Positions 8,799 through 18,308 of a DNA stretch of 64,000 nt are shown piece after piece (position 1 is the first letter of the stretch; each line of letters starts with the position of its first letter). The notes under the pieces are model-generated. The model was not told the origin of the DNA. It saw nothing but the letters and a program-made list of their open reading frames with translations, and did not search any database. Source of the DNA: an uncultured Verrucomicrobiota bacterium (GTDB taxonomy: Bacteria; Verrucomicrobiota; Verrucomicrobiia; Limisphaerales; UBA9464); assembly GCA_903907925.1 (NCBI GenBank), contig CAIVQB010000127.1, forward strand, positions 1-64,000. Direction: 5' to 3'. The translations under genes and the position numbers were made by a program.

Positions 8799-10262
8799 AT
8801 GCTGTTCAATTCCGCCGCGTACGCCGTCTTTTTTGCCGTCGTCACCGGACTCTATTTTTCCCTCCCGCACCGGTCCCGCTGGGCGTTGCTCCTGTTCGCG
8901 AGCTGCGGCTTCTACATGTGGTTCCGGCCGGTCTACATCCTCATTCTCGGTTTCACCATCGTCATCGACTATTTCGCCGGCCTGTGGATTGAAGGCTCCC
9001 AAGGTCTTCGCCGACGGTGGGCTCTCGGGCTGAGCCTGGCGGCGAATATCGGAATCCTCGCGGTGTTCAAGTACTGGAATTTCGGGCAGGCCAACCTCGA
9101 CGCCGGCGCCCGGTTGCTCGGTTGGACCTACACTCCGGTCCTGCTGCGAATGGCCCTGCCGATTGGTCTTTCATTCCACACCTTTCAGGCGATGAGCTAC
9201 ACGATCGAGGTGTACCGCGGCCGGCAACGCGCGGAGCGGCACTTCGGCATCTACTCATTGTACGTGATGTTCTTCCCGCAGTTGGTGGCCGGCCCGATCG
9301 AACGCCCGCAGAACCTGCTGGGACAGTTCCGCGTCGAACACGCCTTCGACTACGACCGGGTGACCAGCGGACTGCGTTTGATGGCCTGGGGATTGTTTAA
9401 AAAAATCTGCGTCGCCGATCGCCTTTCGATCCTGGTCAACCGGGTCTACGAACAACCGGAGCACTTCGAAGGACCCTGGCTCGCCGTGGCCACCGGGTTT
9501 TTCGCGATCCAGATCTACTGCGATTTCAGCGGCTATTCGGACATGGCCCTCGGCGCGGCCCGGATCCTGGGATTCCGGCTGATGCGGAATTTCGATCATC
9601 CCTACTCGTCCCGTTCGGTCGGTGAATTCTGGCGTCGGTGGCACATCAGTCTGTCGACGTGGTTCAAGGACTACGTGTATGTCCCGCTGGGCGGCAGTCG
9701 GGTGGGGCTTCCCCGCCAGTTCGTCAATCTGATGATCGTCTTCCTGTTGAGCGGCCTGTGGCATGGGGCCAACTGGACTTATCTCGTCTGGGGAGCGATT
9801 CATGGCACCGCCCTGATCGGTTCGGTCGCCACCGCCTCCCTGCGTGATCGGATTCGGCGGGCGGTCGCTCCATTCACCGGCATGGCCTTGATCCACGTCT
9901 GGCAACGCCTCTGCGTGATCGGAATCGTCTGCGTGGGCTGGGTCTTTTTCCGGGCGACCTCGGTGCACCAGGCCACCGTCATCCTCCGCGGAATGGCGTC
10001 CGGATGGAGCCATCTCCGTCATCCGGCGTCGCTGTATCAATCGCTCTGGGATGCGGGTTACGGACGCATCGATCTGATGCTCGCGATCGGGTTGATCGCC
10101 GGGGTTTTCGGAATGGAACACTTCGAACGCCACCGCCCGGTGAATGCCTGGATCTGTTCGCTGCCGGCGTGGAATCGCCGGTTGATCTACTACGGATTCG
10201 TCGCGGCGATCTTCTGGCTGGCACCAGGCTCGGGGGATCAATTCATTTACTTCCAGTTCTGA
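8799..10262 (+). CDS. MBOAT family O-acyltransferase (AlgI-like)
   Basis: The protein is 487 aa starting MLFNSAAYAVFFAVV. The AlgI/DltB hallmarks are present: PIGLSFHTFQAMSYTIEVYRG, MFFPQLVAGPIERP, CDFSGYSDMALG, WRRWHISLSTWFKDYVYVPLGG and LLSGLWHGANWTY. The presumed catalytic histidines are near H282 and H322. The many membrane segments fit an enzyme passing acetyl groups across the inner membrane for O-acylation of an exported polysaccharide. The SGNH-like gene starts 3 bp after its stop, the usual AlgI-partner arrangement. The longer track start adds sequence without family similarity. Confidence 0.95.
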   Translation: MLFNSAAYAVFFAVVTGLYFSLPHRSRWALLLFASCGFYMWFRPVYILILGFTIVIDYFAGLWIEGSQGLRRRWALGLSLAANIGILAVFKYWNFGQANLDAGARLLGWTYTPVLLRMALPIGLSFHTFQAMSYTIEVYRGRQRAERHFGIYSLYVMFFPQLVAGPIERPQNLLGQFRVEHAFDYDRVTSGLRLMAWGLFKKICVADRLSILVNRVYEQPEHFEGPWLAVATGFFAIQIYCDFSGYSDMALGAARILGFRLMRNFDHPYSSRSVGEFWRRWHISLSTWFKDYVYVPLGGSRVGLPRQFVNLMIVFLLSGLWHGANWTYLVWGAIHGTALIGSVATASLRDRIRRAVAPFTGMALIHVWQRLCVIGIVCVGWVFFRATSVHQATVILRGMASGWSHLRHPASLYQSLWDAGYGRIDLMLAIGLIAGVFGMEHFERHRPVNAWICSLPAWNRRLIYYGFVAAIFWLAPGSGDQFIYFQF

Positions 10263-10265
10263 CCC

Positions 10266-11237
10266 ATGCGCCGGCTTTACTTCAACCTGCTCCTGCTGGC
10301 GCTTCCGATCGGGATATTCCTGGCCTGGTTCGAAATCGCGCGCGGGAATCGCGAAACGAACCTCTTCGTGGTCAAACGAAACCTTCTCGCGGCCGCGGCA
10401 GCCCGGGTGGAAATCGTTTGTCTCGGTCCGTCGCATGCGCACGAAGGAATCGCGCCATTACTGGTTCATTCCAACGCCTTCAATCTCTCGGCAGTCAGCC
10501 AGAGCCTTTATTACGACTGCGCCCTGGTGGAGAAATACGCCCCGACCCTGCCCCGATTGCGGCTGGTGGTCCTGCCCATCTCCTATCTCTCGATGGACTA
10601 CGAGCTGGATCGGTCCACCGAGGAATGGCGTGCCTACTACTACCGGCATTTTCATGGAATCGCCCACCGCGACTGGCGGCAGGAATCGGTGCTCCGCAAC
10701 TGGAGTTCCTGGTTTCTCTATGGACGCGATTTTGGAATCAGTTCCGTGCGGGGCACTCTGCCGCCGGTGATCCGATCCGGCTACGACGACGCCGGCGGCG
10801 TGGTCGACACCCGTCCTCCGGATCAACGCACCGCCCATCCCAAGCCGGATCACGTCCGAACCTCGGCACCCACGGCGATCGACCGGCATCACGCCTGCAT
10901 GTATCCCGAGTTTCTGCCCGTCAACGAGGCGCGTCTCCGCGAGCTCCTGGTGTTCCTGCGATCGCGCGGCATTGGGGCGGTGTTCGTGACCCTGCCGACG
11001 TCGGACGGCTACCGGGCCTTGGAACGGGAGGAGACCCGGTCGCGCACCGCGGCCGCTCTCGCCCGGTTGAAGCATGACTTTGGCGTCGAGTGGCGCGATT
11101 TTTCGGCGGATCCGCGGTTTGTGGAAGACGATTTCTGGGATGCGGATCATCTCAATTTCACCGGCGCGGCGAAGTTCAGCCGAATCCTCGGTGTGGAGGT
11201 GGTGCAGCCCGCGCTCAACCGGAGCCCGGCGCGCTAG
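10266..11237 (+). CDS. SGNH/AlgJ-like membrane-anchored partner of MBOAT acyltransferase
   Basis: The protein is 323 aa. One N-terminal membrane segment (LYFNLLLLALPIGIFLAWF) is followed by an extracytoplasmic domain. IVCLGPSHAHEGI supplies a block-I serine (about S56), and DADHLNFTGAAKF near the C-terminus supplies the Asp-x-x-His pair of SGNH esterases and acyltransferases. It begins 3 bp after the MBOAT stop, so the two are co-transcribed. By analogy with AlgI-AlgJ/AlgX and PatA/PatB pairs it should move the acyl group onto the glycan outside the inner membrane. The substrate is inferred only from the cluster. Confidence 0.8.
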   Translation: MRRLYFNLLLLALPIGIFLAWFEIARGNRETNLFVVKRNLLAAAAARVEIVCLGPSHAHEGIAPLLVHSNAFNLSAVSQSLYYDCALVEKYAPTLPRLRLVVLPISYLSMDYELDRSTEEWRAYYYRHFHGIAHRDWRQESVLRNWSSWFLYGRDFGISSVRGTLPPVIRSGYDDAGGVVDTRPPDQRTAHPKPDHVRTSAPTAIDRHHACMYPEFLPVNEARLRELLVFLRSRGIGAVFVTLPTSDGYRALEREETRSRTAAALARLKHDFGVEWRDFSADPRFVEDDFWDADHLNFTGAAKFSRILGVEVVQPALNRSPAR

Positions 11238-11327
11238 CCGGAAGGACGACAGCATCCGCGGTCAAAAAGCCAATTGAACCCCCGGCCACTCCGGGACACG
11301 GTTGGCGGTCCGCCCGACACCCCATCC

Positions 11328-12890
11328 GTGACGCCGACTCCCCGCCTTACAAACCGCCCGTTCTTCTGGTGGCTGATTCCTGTGATTCTGGCGGGCATCT
11401 TTCACTCAATCATCCTGCCGTTTGAAAGCGAACTGGCGCTGCAGAACGACGCCAATTTTTATCTGGGTGGCGCCGCGTCACTGGCCGCCGGTAGCGGCTA
11501 TCATGTCGAACCCTACCTGGATCTTCCCTCGGTATCCCAATACCCGCCCCTTCAATCCGCCTGGCTGGCGGTGTTTTGGAAGCTGGGCGGCGGTTTCCCC
11601 GGCAACATTCCGTGGCTGATTGGAGCGATGGAGGTGGTCAGCCTCGCCATGCTCACCCTGCTCGCGCTCTGCCTCAAGCGGGAGGGGATTCCCTTTGGCA
11701 TTGGTGCCGCGTTCATTCTGGTCGTGGGAACGTCTTTCGTTCTTCTCAACATGACCTTTCTGCTGTTCTCCGACCTGACGTTTGCGCTGCTGGGCATTGC
11801 CCTGATCGCATGGATCGGACCGGATCCTGAACCCCGCCTCCGTAATTCGCGCTGGTGGTGCGGCATCGGCATTCTGGTGGCGCTCCTGATGCTCTGTCGC
11901 TCGGCGGGACTGGCACCGTTGGTGGGTATTGGAATCGTGTGGATCTATCGGCGGTTTCGTTTCCGCGACCTGCCCTGGCGGACGGGCATCGCGTTTCTGG
12001 CGCCGGTGGCGGCGGCGTTGCTGATCAAACGGTGGGCCACCGGAGCATCGGGCAGTTACGGCGATTATTTTTCGGCCCGGATCATCGAGCTCGGCGGCTG
12101 GCCCGACTACCTTCGATTCGTCATCGGAAACATCGCCGACCAGCTCGGCGGAAGGTTTTGGGTCGACGACTGGTTCAATGTGCCGTCGAGGCTTCCGCTC
12201 GCCAAGCGCGTCGTCGAAAGCCCACTCGCTCCCTTCGTCAATCTGGCCGTCCAACTGCTGGGTTGCTCCATCACCTTCCTAATTTTCTACGCCGCCTGGG
12301 TTCAACGCAAAAGCGGGGTCCTCCGCGCGACGGTGCTCGTGGCAGCCATCTATTTTGCCTTGATCTGCATCTGGCCCTTTCGCCTGGGAACCCGGGCCAT
12401 CCTTCCCTGGACCCCGATCGCCATGATCCTCGTTTGGCGGGGAATCCAGTCCCTGCCGGCACCGTCCGCCGCCCGGTGGCTTCTAACCCCATCACTGTTG
12501 GTTTTTCTCAGTCTTAACGTTGCGGGAAACGTCGTCATGAGCTTGGGGGAGGCGAAGTTCATTCGCACCATCTACCGGGGGCAGGCGGCGGAGATTCGCG
12601 AGATCGCCCGATGGCTGGGAGCCACGCTCCGGCCGGGTGAACTGGTTTGCGCCGGCCGCGATGTTCCGGTGAACCATCTCCGTCACCACCTGGGCCAGCG
12701 CCTTCTCGCCTGCCCGACTCCCTACATGAAGGTCGGCGCTTTCTACGACATTCCACCGGCGCTCCAGGGGAATCGGACCGCGACCTATTGGGTGACCGTT
12801 GCCGGATCCGATCCGAGCTACGGCAACGCCGAGCTCAGAATCGAAAAGGAATTCGGCCATTTTGTGGTCGTCCGCGTGGTCCCACACTAG
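11328..12890 (+). CDS. GT39/ArnT-like polytopic glycosyltransferase
   Basis: The protein is about 520 aa using the GTG at 11328; the track start is a TTG at 11274 whose extra 18 residues look non-coding. After the first membrane helix come an acidic loop (LALQNDANFYLGG) and YPPLQSAWL, resembling the catalytic Asp and YPP of GT39/GT83 (PMT/ArnT) enzymes. About ten more hydrophobic segments and a soluble C-terminal domain follow. These enzymes take sugars from polyprenyl-phosphate donors at the outer face of the inner membrane. The next gene encodes a DPM1-like GT2, which makes such donors, so the pair may work together. Confidence 0.8.
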   Translation: MTPTPRLTNRPFFWWLIPVILAGIFHSIILPFESELALQNDANFYLGGAASLAAGSGYHVEPYLDLPSVSQYPPLQSAWLAVFWKLGGGFPGNIPWLIGAMEVVSLAMLTLLALCLKREGIPFGIGAAFILVVGTSFVLLNMTFLLFSDLTFALLGIALIAWIGPDPEPRLRNSRWWCGIGILVALLMLCRSAGLAPLVGIGIVWIYRRFRFRDLPWRTGIAFLAPVAAALLIKRWATGASGSYGDYFSARIIELGGWPDYLRFVIGNIADQLGGRFWVDDWFNVPSRLPLAKRVVESPLAPFVNLAVQLLGCSITFLIFYAAWVQRKSGVLRATVLVAAIYFALICIWPFRLGTRAILPWTPIAMILVWRGIQSLPAPSAARWLLTPSLLVFLSLNVAGNVVMSLGEAKFIRTIYRGQAAEIREIARWLGATLRPGELVCAGRDVPVNHLRHHLGQRLLACPTPYMKVGAFYDIPPALQGNRTATYWVTVAGSDPSYGNAELRIEKEFGHFVVVRVVPH

Positions 12891-12917
12891 ACCGCCACTC
12901 CAACTCCCACTCCCACC

Positions 12918-13646
12918 ATGTCCCCAACGGTCCATTCCAACGATGACATCGAGCCGTGCCTGACGGTGGTAATGCCGGTGTACAATGAGGAATCCACTGT
13001 GGATCAGATCATCGAATGGGTGCTGGCCCAGCGTCCGGTTGCCGAACTGGTGATCGTGGACGACGCCTCGTCGGACGGAACGTGGAAGGTCCTGGAGCGG
13101 TGGCCGGCTCGCGACGCCCGCGTGCGGATCCAACGTCACCCGGTCAACCTCGGAAAGGGAGCCGCATTGCGCCACGGATTCGAACAGGCGACGTCGCCGC
13201 TGGTCATAGTGCAGGATGCCGACCTGGAGTACGACCCGCGCGAATACCACCTGTTGCTCTATCCGATCCTCTCCGGTCGGGCCGATGTGGTCTTCGGTTC
13301 GCGATTCATGGGGGGAACCCGGCGCGTCCTGTACTACTGGCATTCGGTCGGCAACCGCCTGTTGACCACGTTGTCCAATATGACGACCAACCTCTGGCTC
13401 ACCGACATGGAGACCTGCTACAAGGTCTTCCGGCGGGAAATCATCCAGGGAATCAAACTCCAGGAGGATCGATTCGGATTCGAACCCGAGGTGGTCGCGA
13501 AGGTCGCCCGCCTGGGTGCCCGGGTGTATGAGGTTCCCATCTCGTACAGCGGCCGGACTTATTCCGACGGCAAAAAAATCAATTGGAAGGATGGTGTCAG
13601 CGCGTTCCGATGCATTTTCAAGTACGGGGTTCTGGACCGCCTGTGA
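12918..13646 (+). CDS. Dolichyl/polyprenyl-phosphate mannose synthase-like GT2
   Basis: The protein is 242 aa. LTVVMPVYNEESTVDQIIEW, LVIVDDASSDGTW, NLGKGAALRHGF, VIVQDADLEYDP and DVVFGSRFMGG are the conserved DPM1/GT2 blocks. It would transfer a sugar from an NDP donor to polyprenyl phosphate. The preceding gene is a GT39-like transferase needing such a donor. The stop TGA overlaps the GTG of the following methyltransferase gene (GTGA), implying translational coupling. Confidence 0.92.
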   Translation: MSPTVHSNDDIEPCLTVVMPVYNEESTVDQIIEWVLAQRPVAELVIVDDASSDGTWKVLERWPARDARVRIQRHPVNLGKGAALRHGFEQATSPLVIVQDADLEYDPREYHLLLYPILSGRADVVFGSRFMGGTRRVLYYWHSVGNRLLTTLSNMTTNLWLTDMETCYKVFRREIIQGIKLQEDRFGFEPEVVAKVARLGARVYEVPISYSGRTYSDGKKINWKDGVSAFRCIFKYGVLDRL

Positions 13647-14389
13647 TCGCCCCGTCCGTCAACAGCCACGCTTCCACTGTCGATTTTGAGTTCCAAACCC
13701 TGAGATGGGCCCGCAACTACCGACGAGCCCTGTTCCAGGAATTTGCGCCCGCGATCCGCGGCCGGGTCCTGGAAATCGGGGCGGGAATCGGACAGATGAG
13801 CCAGGGGTTTTCGGAGGCACCCAACGTAACCCGCTTTCTGGCGTTGGAACCGGACCCGCGATTTCACGCGGCCTTTCGCGCCGCCCATCCGCGACTCGAT
13901 TTATTCCCAGGCTCGGTGGAATCCCTGCAGGAACGATCCGGGTGGGACACCCTCCTGGCAATCAACGTGCTCGAACACATTGAAGATGATGGGGCCGCGC
14001 TGACGGCGTGGGCGGGCCTCCTACGCGAGCGGCGGGGCCGTCTGGCGCTGTTCGTTCCGGCACGACCAGAACTGTATTCCCCGATCGATCGGATCTTCGG
14101 ACACTTCCGTCGCTATACGAAACAGGACCTCGCGAACCGGCTGGCGGCGGCAGGCTTCACCGTGGAGCGGTTGCACTATTTCAACCTCGCGGGCTATTTC
14201 GCCTGGGCGGTGAACTTCCGCCTTCTCCGCCGGCACAATTTCGGTCAGGGCCAGGTCCTTCTGTTTGACCGGTTGATCCTTCCCATCCTCCACACCCTGG
14301 AACGGCGGATCGTGCGTCCGCCGTTGGGGCAAAGCCTGATCGCCATCGCCCGCGCCAATCCCCTGTCGTCGAACGCCGCGATCGGCTGA
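13643..14389 (+). CDS. Class I SAM-dependent methyltransferase
   Basis: The protein is 248 aa. VLEIGAGIGQMSQGF is motif I, LALEPDPRF the acidic strand 2, and LLAINVLEHIEDD the Methyltransf_11-type post-motif. I chose the GTG at 13643, which overlaps the upstream stop as GTGA; the track ATG at 13583 would put 20 extra residues inside the GT2 gene. It probably methylates a glycan or its lipid carrier, given its coupling to the GT39/DPM pair. Confidence 0.88.
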   Translation: MIAPSVNSHASTVDFEFQTLRWARNYRRALFQEFAPAIRGRVLEIGAGIGQMSQGFSEAPNVTRFLALEPDPRFHAAFRAAHPRLDLFPGSVESLQERSGWDTLLAINVLEHIEDDGAALTAWAGLLRERRGRLALFVPARPELYSPIDRIFGHFRRYTKQDLANRLAAAGFTVERLHYFNLAGYFAWAVNFRLLRRHNFGQGQVLLFDRLILPILHTLERRIVRPPLGQSLIAIARANPLSSNAAIG

Positions 14390-14416
14390 ACGACCGGGGG
14401 ATACCGCGTCCCGCCT

Positions 14417-15637
14417 TCACTTCGGTAACGGCGACGGCACCGGTGCGTTTCGGATCTCATCCATTAGCGACAGGACGGCGGCCCACACCGCGTCCACCGT
14501 CACCTCGCCCACCCGAACCGACCAATCGCGGCCATCGCCCGTGGGCTGAACGATGCGACGCTGTTTGCAATACGGCCCGATGCGGAGCGGGCTGCCGGAG
14601 TATTCGGGCGGAACATCCGCGGGCCATCCCACCACCTCGACCACCGGCACTCCGACGGCGGCCGCCACATGCATCGGGCCGGAATCGTTGCCGACAAAGA
14701 GATCCGACTGCGACAGGACCGCGGCCGTTTCTTGAAGCCGCAGCTTTCCCACCAGATTCAATACCCCGCCCCCGAGCGCCTCCGAGAATCGCGCCGCTGG
14801 TCGCTCCAGATCGTCTGCGCCGATCACCACCAATTGGGCGCCGATGCCGCGAAGCAGACGGCCGATTTCGATGAAACGATCCAGTGGCCAGACTTTCGGT
14901 CCCTGGGATGCGCCGATTCCCAGCACCACCCGCGGGCTCGTTCCGAGCCGCGGCCCCAGCCAGCGTTGTGCCGTCGCGTTTGCAGCCGCGTCCCAGGTCA
15001 GTTCCAGGTGACGCTCCTGAACCGGCAGACCCAACTGCCCCATCCACTCCATCAGCAGATCCGCCTCGTGACCGGTGGCCGGCTCGACATCCACCCGGGT
15101 CAGCAGCCGACGGGTCGCGATGGTTTCAGGATCGGCCGCCAAGCGGCGTCCCCACCGGATTCCGGCCCCGGAAAAGAACGCGAAGTAACGGACGTCGTAG
15201 TAGGCGATGTTGGATTGTGGAACGAGCATCGCCTCCACCTCGCGGCTCCACAACTCGCGCCGACAAAAGGCGGCGAGATCCATCAACCTCCGGACAACGG
15301 CGAAACGCGGATAAGGGGTCAACGCAAAGCCCACGACATCGTCCACATGAGGACAGGCGCGGAACAAGTCCTCCCATTCCCGGCGAATCACGAGGGTGAT
15401 CCGAACCCCCGGCAGCGCGCGGCGCAACTCCCGCAGAAAGCCGGTGGTGACCACCAGATCTCCGAGACCATCATAGCGAACCACTACCAGACTACGGACC
15501 GTCCGCAGGTCGTGAACACCGGGTCGAGCCCCTCCCCGACCGTGCCACCTGAGCCAGAGCGAGCCGAAGAACACGGCCGAAACGGGTGACCCAGTCCAGT
15601 CTACCAGATCGCGCCACCAGCGGCGGAGCCGATTCAT
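14417..15637 (-). CDS. Glycosyltransferase family 9 (heptosyltransferase-like)
   Basis: The protein is 406 aa. VRSLVVVRYDGLGDLVVTTGFLREL is the GT9 N-terminal signature (R-D-G-LGD), and LVIGADDLE, FVGNDSGPMHVAAAVGVPVVEV is the donor-site signature shared with WaaC/WaaF. It would add heptose or a related sugar during LPS-type core assembly in the cytoplasm. It is transcribed with the downstream ABC exporter, 18 bp from it on the same strand but after it in reading order. The exact sugar is not inferable. Confidence 0.92.
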   Translation of the reverse strand: MNRLRRWWRDLVDWTGSPVSAVFFGSLWLRWHGRGGARPGVHDLRTVRSLVVVRYDGLGDLVVTTGFLRELRRALPGVRITLVIRREWEDLFRACPHVDDVVGFALTPYPRFAVVRRLMDLAAFCRRELWSREVEAMLVPQSNIAYYDVRYFAFFSGAGIRWGRRLAADPETIATRRLLTRVDVEPATGHEADLLMEWMGQLGLPVQERHLELTWDAAANATAQRWLGPRLGTSPRVVLGIGASQGPKVWPLDRFIEIGRLLRGIGAQLVVIGADDLERPAARFSEALGGGVLNLVGKLRLQETAAVLSQSDLFVGNDSGPMHVAAAVGVPVVEVVGWPADVPPEYSGSPLRIGPYCKQRRIVQPTGDGRDWSVRVGEVTVDAVWAAVLSLMDEIRNAPVPSPLPK

Positions 15638-15655
15638 TCCACAACCTCCGGGCTC

Positions 15656-17500
15656 TCAGGGTTCACTGGAAAGATGCCCTCCGCGGGCGGCGGCGAGCAA
15701 TGCCTGGAAGGCTCCGTTGCGCGCCTCCAACTCATCCCACGTTCCCGTTTCCACAATGCGCCCCTCCGAGAGAACCACGATCAAATCGGCGTTCCGAATC
15801 GTGCTCAACCGGTGGGCGATCACCACCGAGGTTCGACCGCGACGCGCCTCGTCGAGGGCCGCCTGGACTTGTCGCTCACTGACATTGTCGAGCGCGGAAG
15901 TGGCCTCATCCAAGATCAGGAACAGGGGTTCGCGAATCATCGCCCGGGCGATGGCCAGGCGCTGTTTTTGTCCGCCGGACAACATCGTTCCCCGTTCCCC
16001 CACCACGGTTTGCAAACCGAGCGGGAGCCCGGAAACCACTTCCTCCAGATGCGCGACCTTGAGTGCGCGTTGCAGTTGTTTTGGCGTGGTGTTCGGGCTT
16101 CCGAACGTGATGTTATGCTCCACGGTTTCGTTGAACAGAAAGGCCTCCTGCTCGACCATGCCGAGACGGCTGTGCCAGGAAGCGGGCGAGAACTCCCAAA
16201 AATCAACGCCATCGACCCGAATGGCTCCCGACGTGGGTTCCCGCAAGCGAAGCAGCAGACTCGCCAGCGTACTTTTGCCGGAGCCTGAACCGCCGACCAG
16301 GGCAACGGTTTTTCCGGAGGGAATCTCCAAGTGGATGTTTTCGAGGGCCACTGTCCCGTTGGGATACCGATAGCCGACGCCATCGAGTCGGATGCCCGAC
16401 CGGATTCCTTCGAAAGTCCGGTGTCCAAACGGACGTTTTGGATACACCGGAAGATCCAGCCAGACAAAGATTTCACGCATCCCTCCTGACGAGTAGCTGA
16501 GCTGGCCCATGATGGCGTAGAGCTGGTTCAGCAGCGGCAGCGTCCGGATCAGAATGAAGCCAACCGCCCCCAGCAACGGGCCGGAGAGGCGGTTGTGGGG
16601 AATCAGGATCGCGTAGGCACCCCAGACCAGGAACATCGCGCCCACCACCGCCAGGATTTCTGAAATGGGCGCCATCAACGCATTCATCACCGCGGCGCGG
16701 CGTTCCACCTCCGCGAGGTGTTCATTGCGGCGTTCAAACTCCCGCTCCGTCTCGGCCTCGGCATGATTGGTCCGCACCACCCGCATGCCACTGAACACGC
16801 CCCCGAGGTAGCCAAAGAGATCGTGCTGGGCCTTGGACCGCTCGTCACCCCGCCGTTTCAACCGCATTTGACCCAGCGCACTCAAACCGGAGACGACCAG
16901 CACCAGCACGACCAGTCCCAGGGTCAGCTCCCAGGAAATGACGACGATCGCGATCACATAAAAGGCGGCGATCATCCCCTTTTGGATCAGCAACAACGTA
17001 AACTCGATCGTCGACTGGGTCCGAATCGTCTCGATCGAAAACACGTTGCCGAGTTCACCAAACTTACGTTCCTCAAACACTTGGATCGAGGTCTGCTGTA
17101 ACCGCTGAAAGATCGCCAGACGCAGATTCGCCGAGATGATGCGAACCATGCGCGCCATCAAGTTCTGACTCATCAGCAACGCCAGATTCTTGCAGACGAT
17201 CAGGAAAACAATGATGGCACAAAAAACGGCGATGTAGAGGGAGGCCGAATGACCCGGAAGCTTGGCGGGCAGCCATCGGAGCACCTTGTCGTTTTTCAGC
17301 ACCTCCAGCAGGTGGCCGGCGTCCGCCTTCAGCATCGAGATGAGTGGCACCATCGCGCCAATGCCGACACCCTCGAACAGCGCCGACAACGTGGCCGTCG
17401 CGATGACCGCCACGACCAGCCAGCGACCTGGCCGGAGGATCGGACGCAACCGGTGAAGATTGAAGGCAATCTCCCGAAGAATACTGAGCCAGGCTTTCAT
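15656..17500 (-). CDS. MsbA-like ABC exporter (fused permease and ATPase)
   Basis: The protein is 614 aa. Six membrane helices in the first 330 residues are followed by an ATPase with Walker A GGSGSGKST, signature LSGGQKQRLAIARAM, Walker B LFLILDEATSALD and an H-loop in VIAHRLSTI. This is the half-transporter layout of lipid-A and glycolipid flippases. It lies immediately upstream of the GT9 gene in the same direction, so it may export the lipid-linked product of this cluster. Confidence 0.93.
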   Translation of the reverse strand: MKAWLSILREIAFNLHRLRPILRPGRWLVVAVIATATLSALFEGVGIGAMVPLISMLKADAGHLLEVLKNDKVLRWLPAKLPGHSASLYIAVFCAIIVFLIVCKNLALLMSQNLMARMVRIISANLRLAIFQRLQQTSIQVFEERKFGELGNVFSIETIRTQSTIEFTLLLIQKGMIAAFYVIAIVVISWELTLGLVVLVLVVSGLSALGQMRLKRRGDERSKAQHDLFGYLGGVFSGMRVVRTNHAEAETEREFERRNEHLAEVERRAAVMNALMAPISEILAVVGAMFLVWGAYAILIPHNRLSGPLLGAVGFILIRTLPLLNQLYAIMGQLSYSSGGMREIFVWLDLPVYPKRPFGHRTFEGIRSGIRLDGVGYRYPNGTVALENIHLEIPSGKTVALVGGSGSGKSTLASLLLRLREPTSGAIRVDGVDFWEFSPASWHSRLGMVEQEAFLFNETVEHNITFGSPNTTPKQLQRALKVAHLEEVVSGLPLGLQTVVGERGTMLSGGQKQRLAIARAMIREPLFLILDEATSALDNVSERQVQAALDEARRGRTSVVIAHRLSTIRNADLIVVLSEGRIVETGTWDELEARNGAFQALLAAARGGHLSSEP

Positions 17501-17527
17501 TCCCGCTGGTGAACGTTCATTGCGAAC

Positions 17528-18217
17528 TCAACCGCCCGTGACCAGCCACCATCCACCGATCGCGAATGCAGTCGCGGAACAGACACCCATCAGACCGCGA
17601 TAAGCCCCCGCCATACCCCCGCCCCACCGGAGGGTCAGCACCCCGAGCACCGACGAAAACCCGGCCATCGCAGCCACCGTCCCCGCGGCGAAGGCCACCA
17701 GGTACGCCACCGAATCCCATCGGCTCGGAAAGGCGAGCGCCGGAAGTACTCCCAGAAAATGCGAACTGCCGGCCAGTCCATGAAGGGCGCCGATCCCGAA
17801 GGCCGCGTGGGTGTGGCGATGGCGGCCGGCTTCGTGGGATGCCTCCGCGGGCTTCGCCGTTTGGGGAAAATGGAAATGAAGGTGGGCATGGCGCGAGCCG
17901 TCATGCTCATGAGTGTGGGCATGCACCCGCGCCCGCAAGGCCTGCCATGCACTCCAAATCCCGAGACCGATCAGCAGGACACCCACCAGGCGTTCACTCA
18001 CCGACGAAATCGGATTGAGCGGCAGGAGCTCCCGAAGCAGGAGAGCCAGCACGGCCACCAGAGCCAGCCCCGCCGAATGGCCAAGCCCCCAGCGAACCCC
18101 CGCACGCCACGGGCGCCGGGGCTCATGAACCGCCAGCGGCGCAATCGCCGCCAGGTGGTCTGGTCCAGTCAGCACATGGAGAAACCCGGCTGCCAATCCT
18201 GAAATCACCGCCAACAT
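17528..18217 (-). CDS. NicO/UreH-like metal transporter with His-rich loop
   Basis: The protein is 229 aa, taking the ATG at 18217 rather than the TTG one codon before. Helix 1 carries HVLTGPDHLAAIAPLA and helix 2 RWGLGHSAGL, matching the H-x(4)-DH and GHS motifs of nickel/cobalt NicO-UreH transporters. A cytoplasmic or periplasmic loop around residues 75-130 is very rich in His (HAHTHEHDGSRHAHLHFHF). A second repeat has GIGALHGLAGSSH. Metal uptake or efflux is likely, but no urease or hydrogenase genes are nearby. Confidence 0.8.
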   Translation of the reverse strand: MLAVISGLAAGFLHVLTGPDHLAAIAPLAVHEPRRPWRAGVRWGLGHSAGLALVAVLALLLRELLPLNPISSVSERLVGVLLIGLGIWSAWQALRARVHAHTHEHDGSRHAHLHFHFPQTAKPAEASHEAGRHRHTHAAFGIGALHGLAGSSHFLGVLPALAFPSRWDSVAYLVAFAAGTVAAMAGFSSVLGVLTLRWGGGMAGAYRGLMGVCSATAFAIGGWWLVTGG

Positions 18218-18308
18218 CAATACCGTCAGGGTGCGGGCAACCCGTCCCTAGGAGCAAGCGCGCCGTTCCCGGGCTTGCCACCCCGCCGGGCACCGGCAGG
18301 CTTCCGCC

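Noticed and set aside
9255-10442. 395-aa minus-strand ORF opposite MBOAT
   Set aside because: MBOAT signatures are unambiguous on the plus strand.
17528-18217. Assignment as a dedicated urease or hydrogenase nickel transporter
   Set aside because: Motifs support a NicO/UreH-type transporter only; no ure or hyp genes lie in the window.
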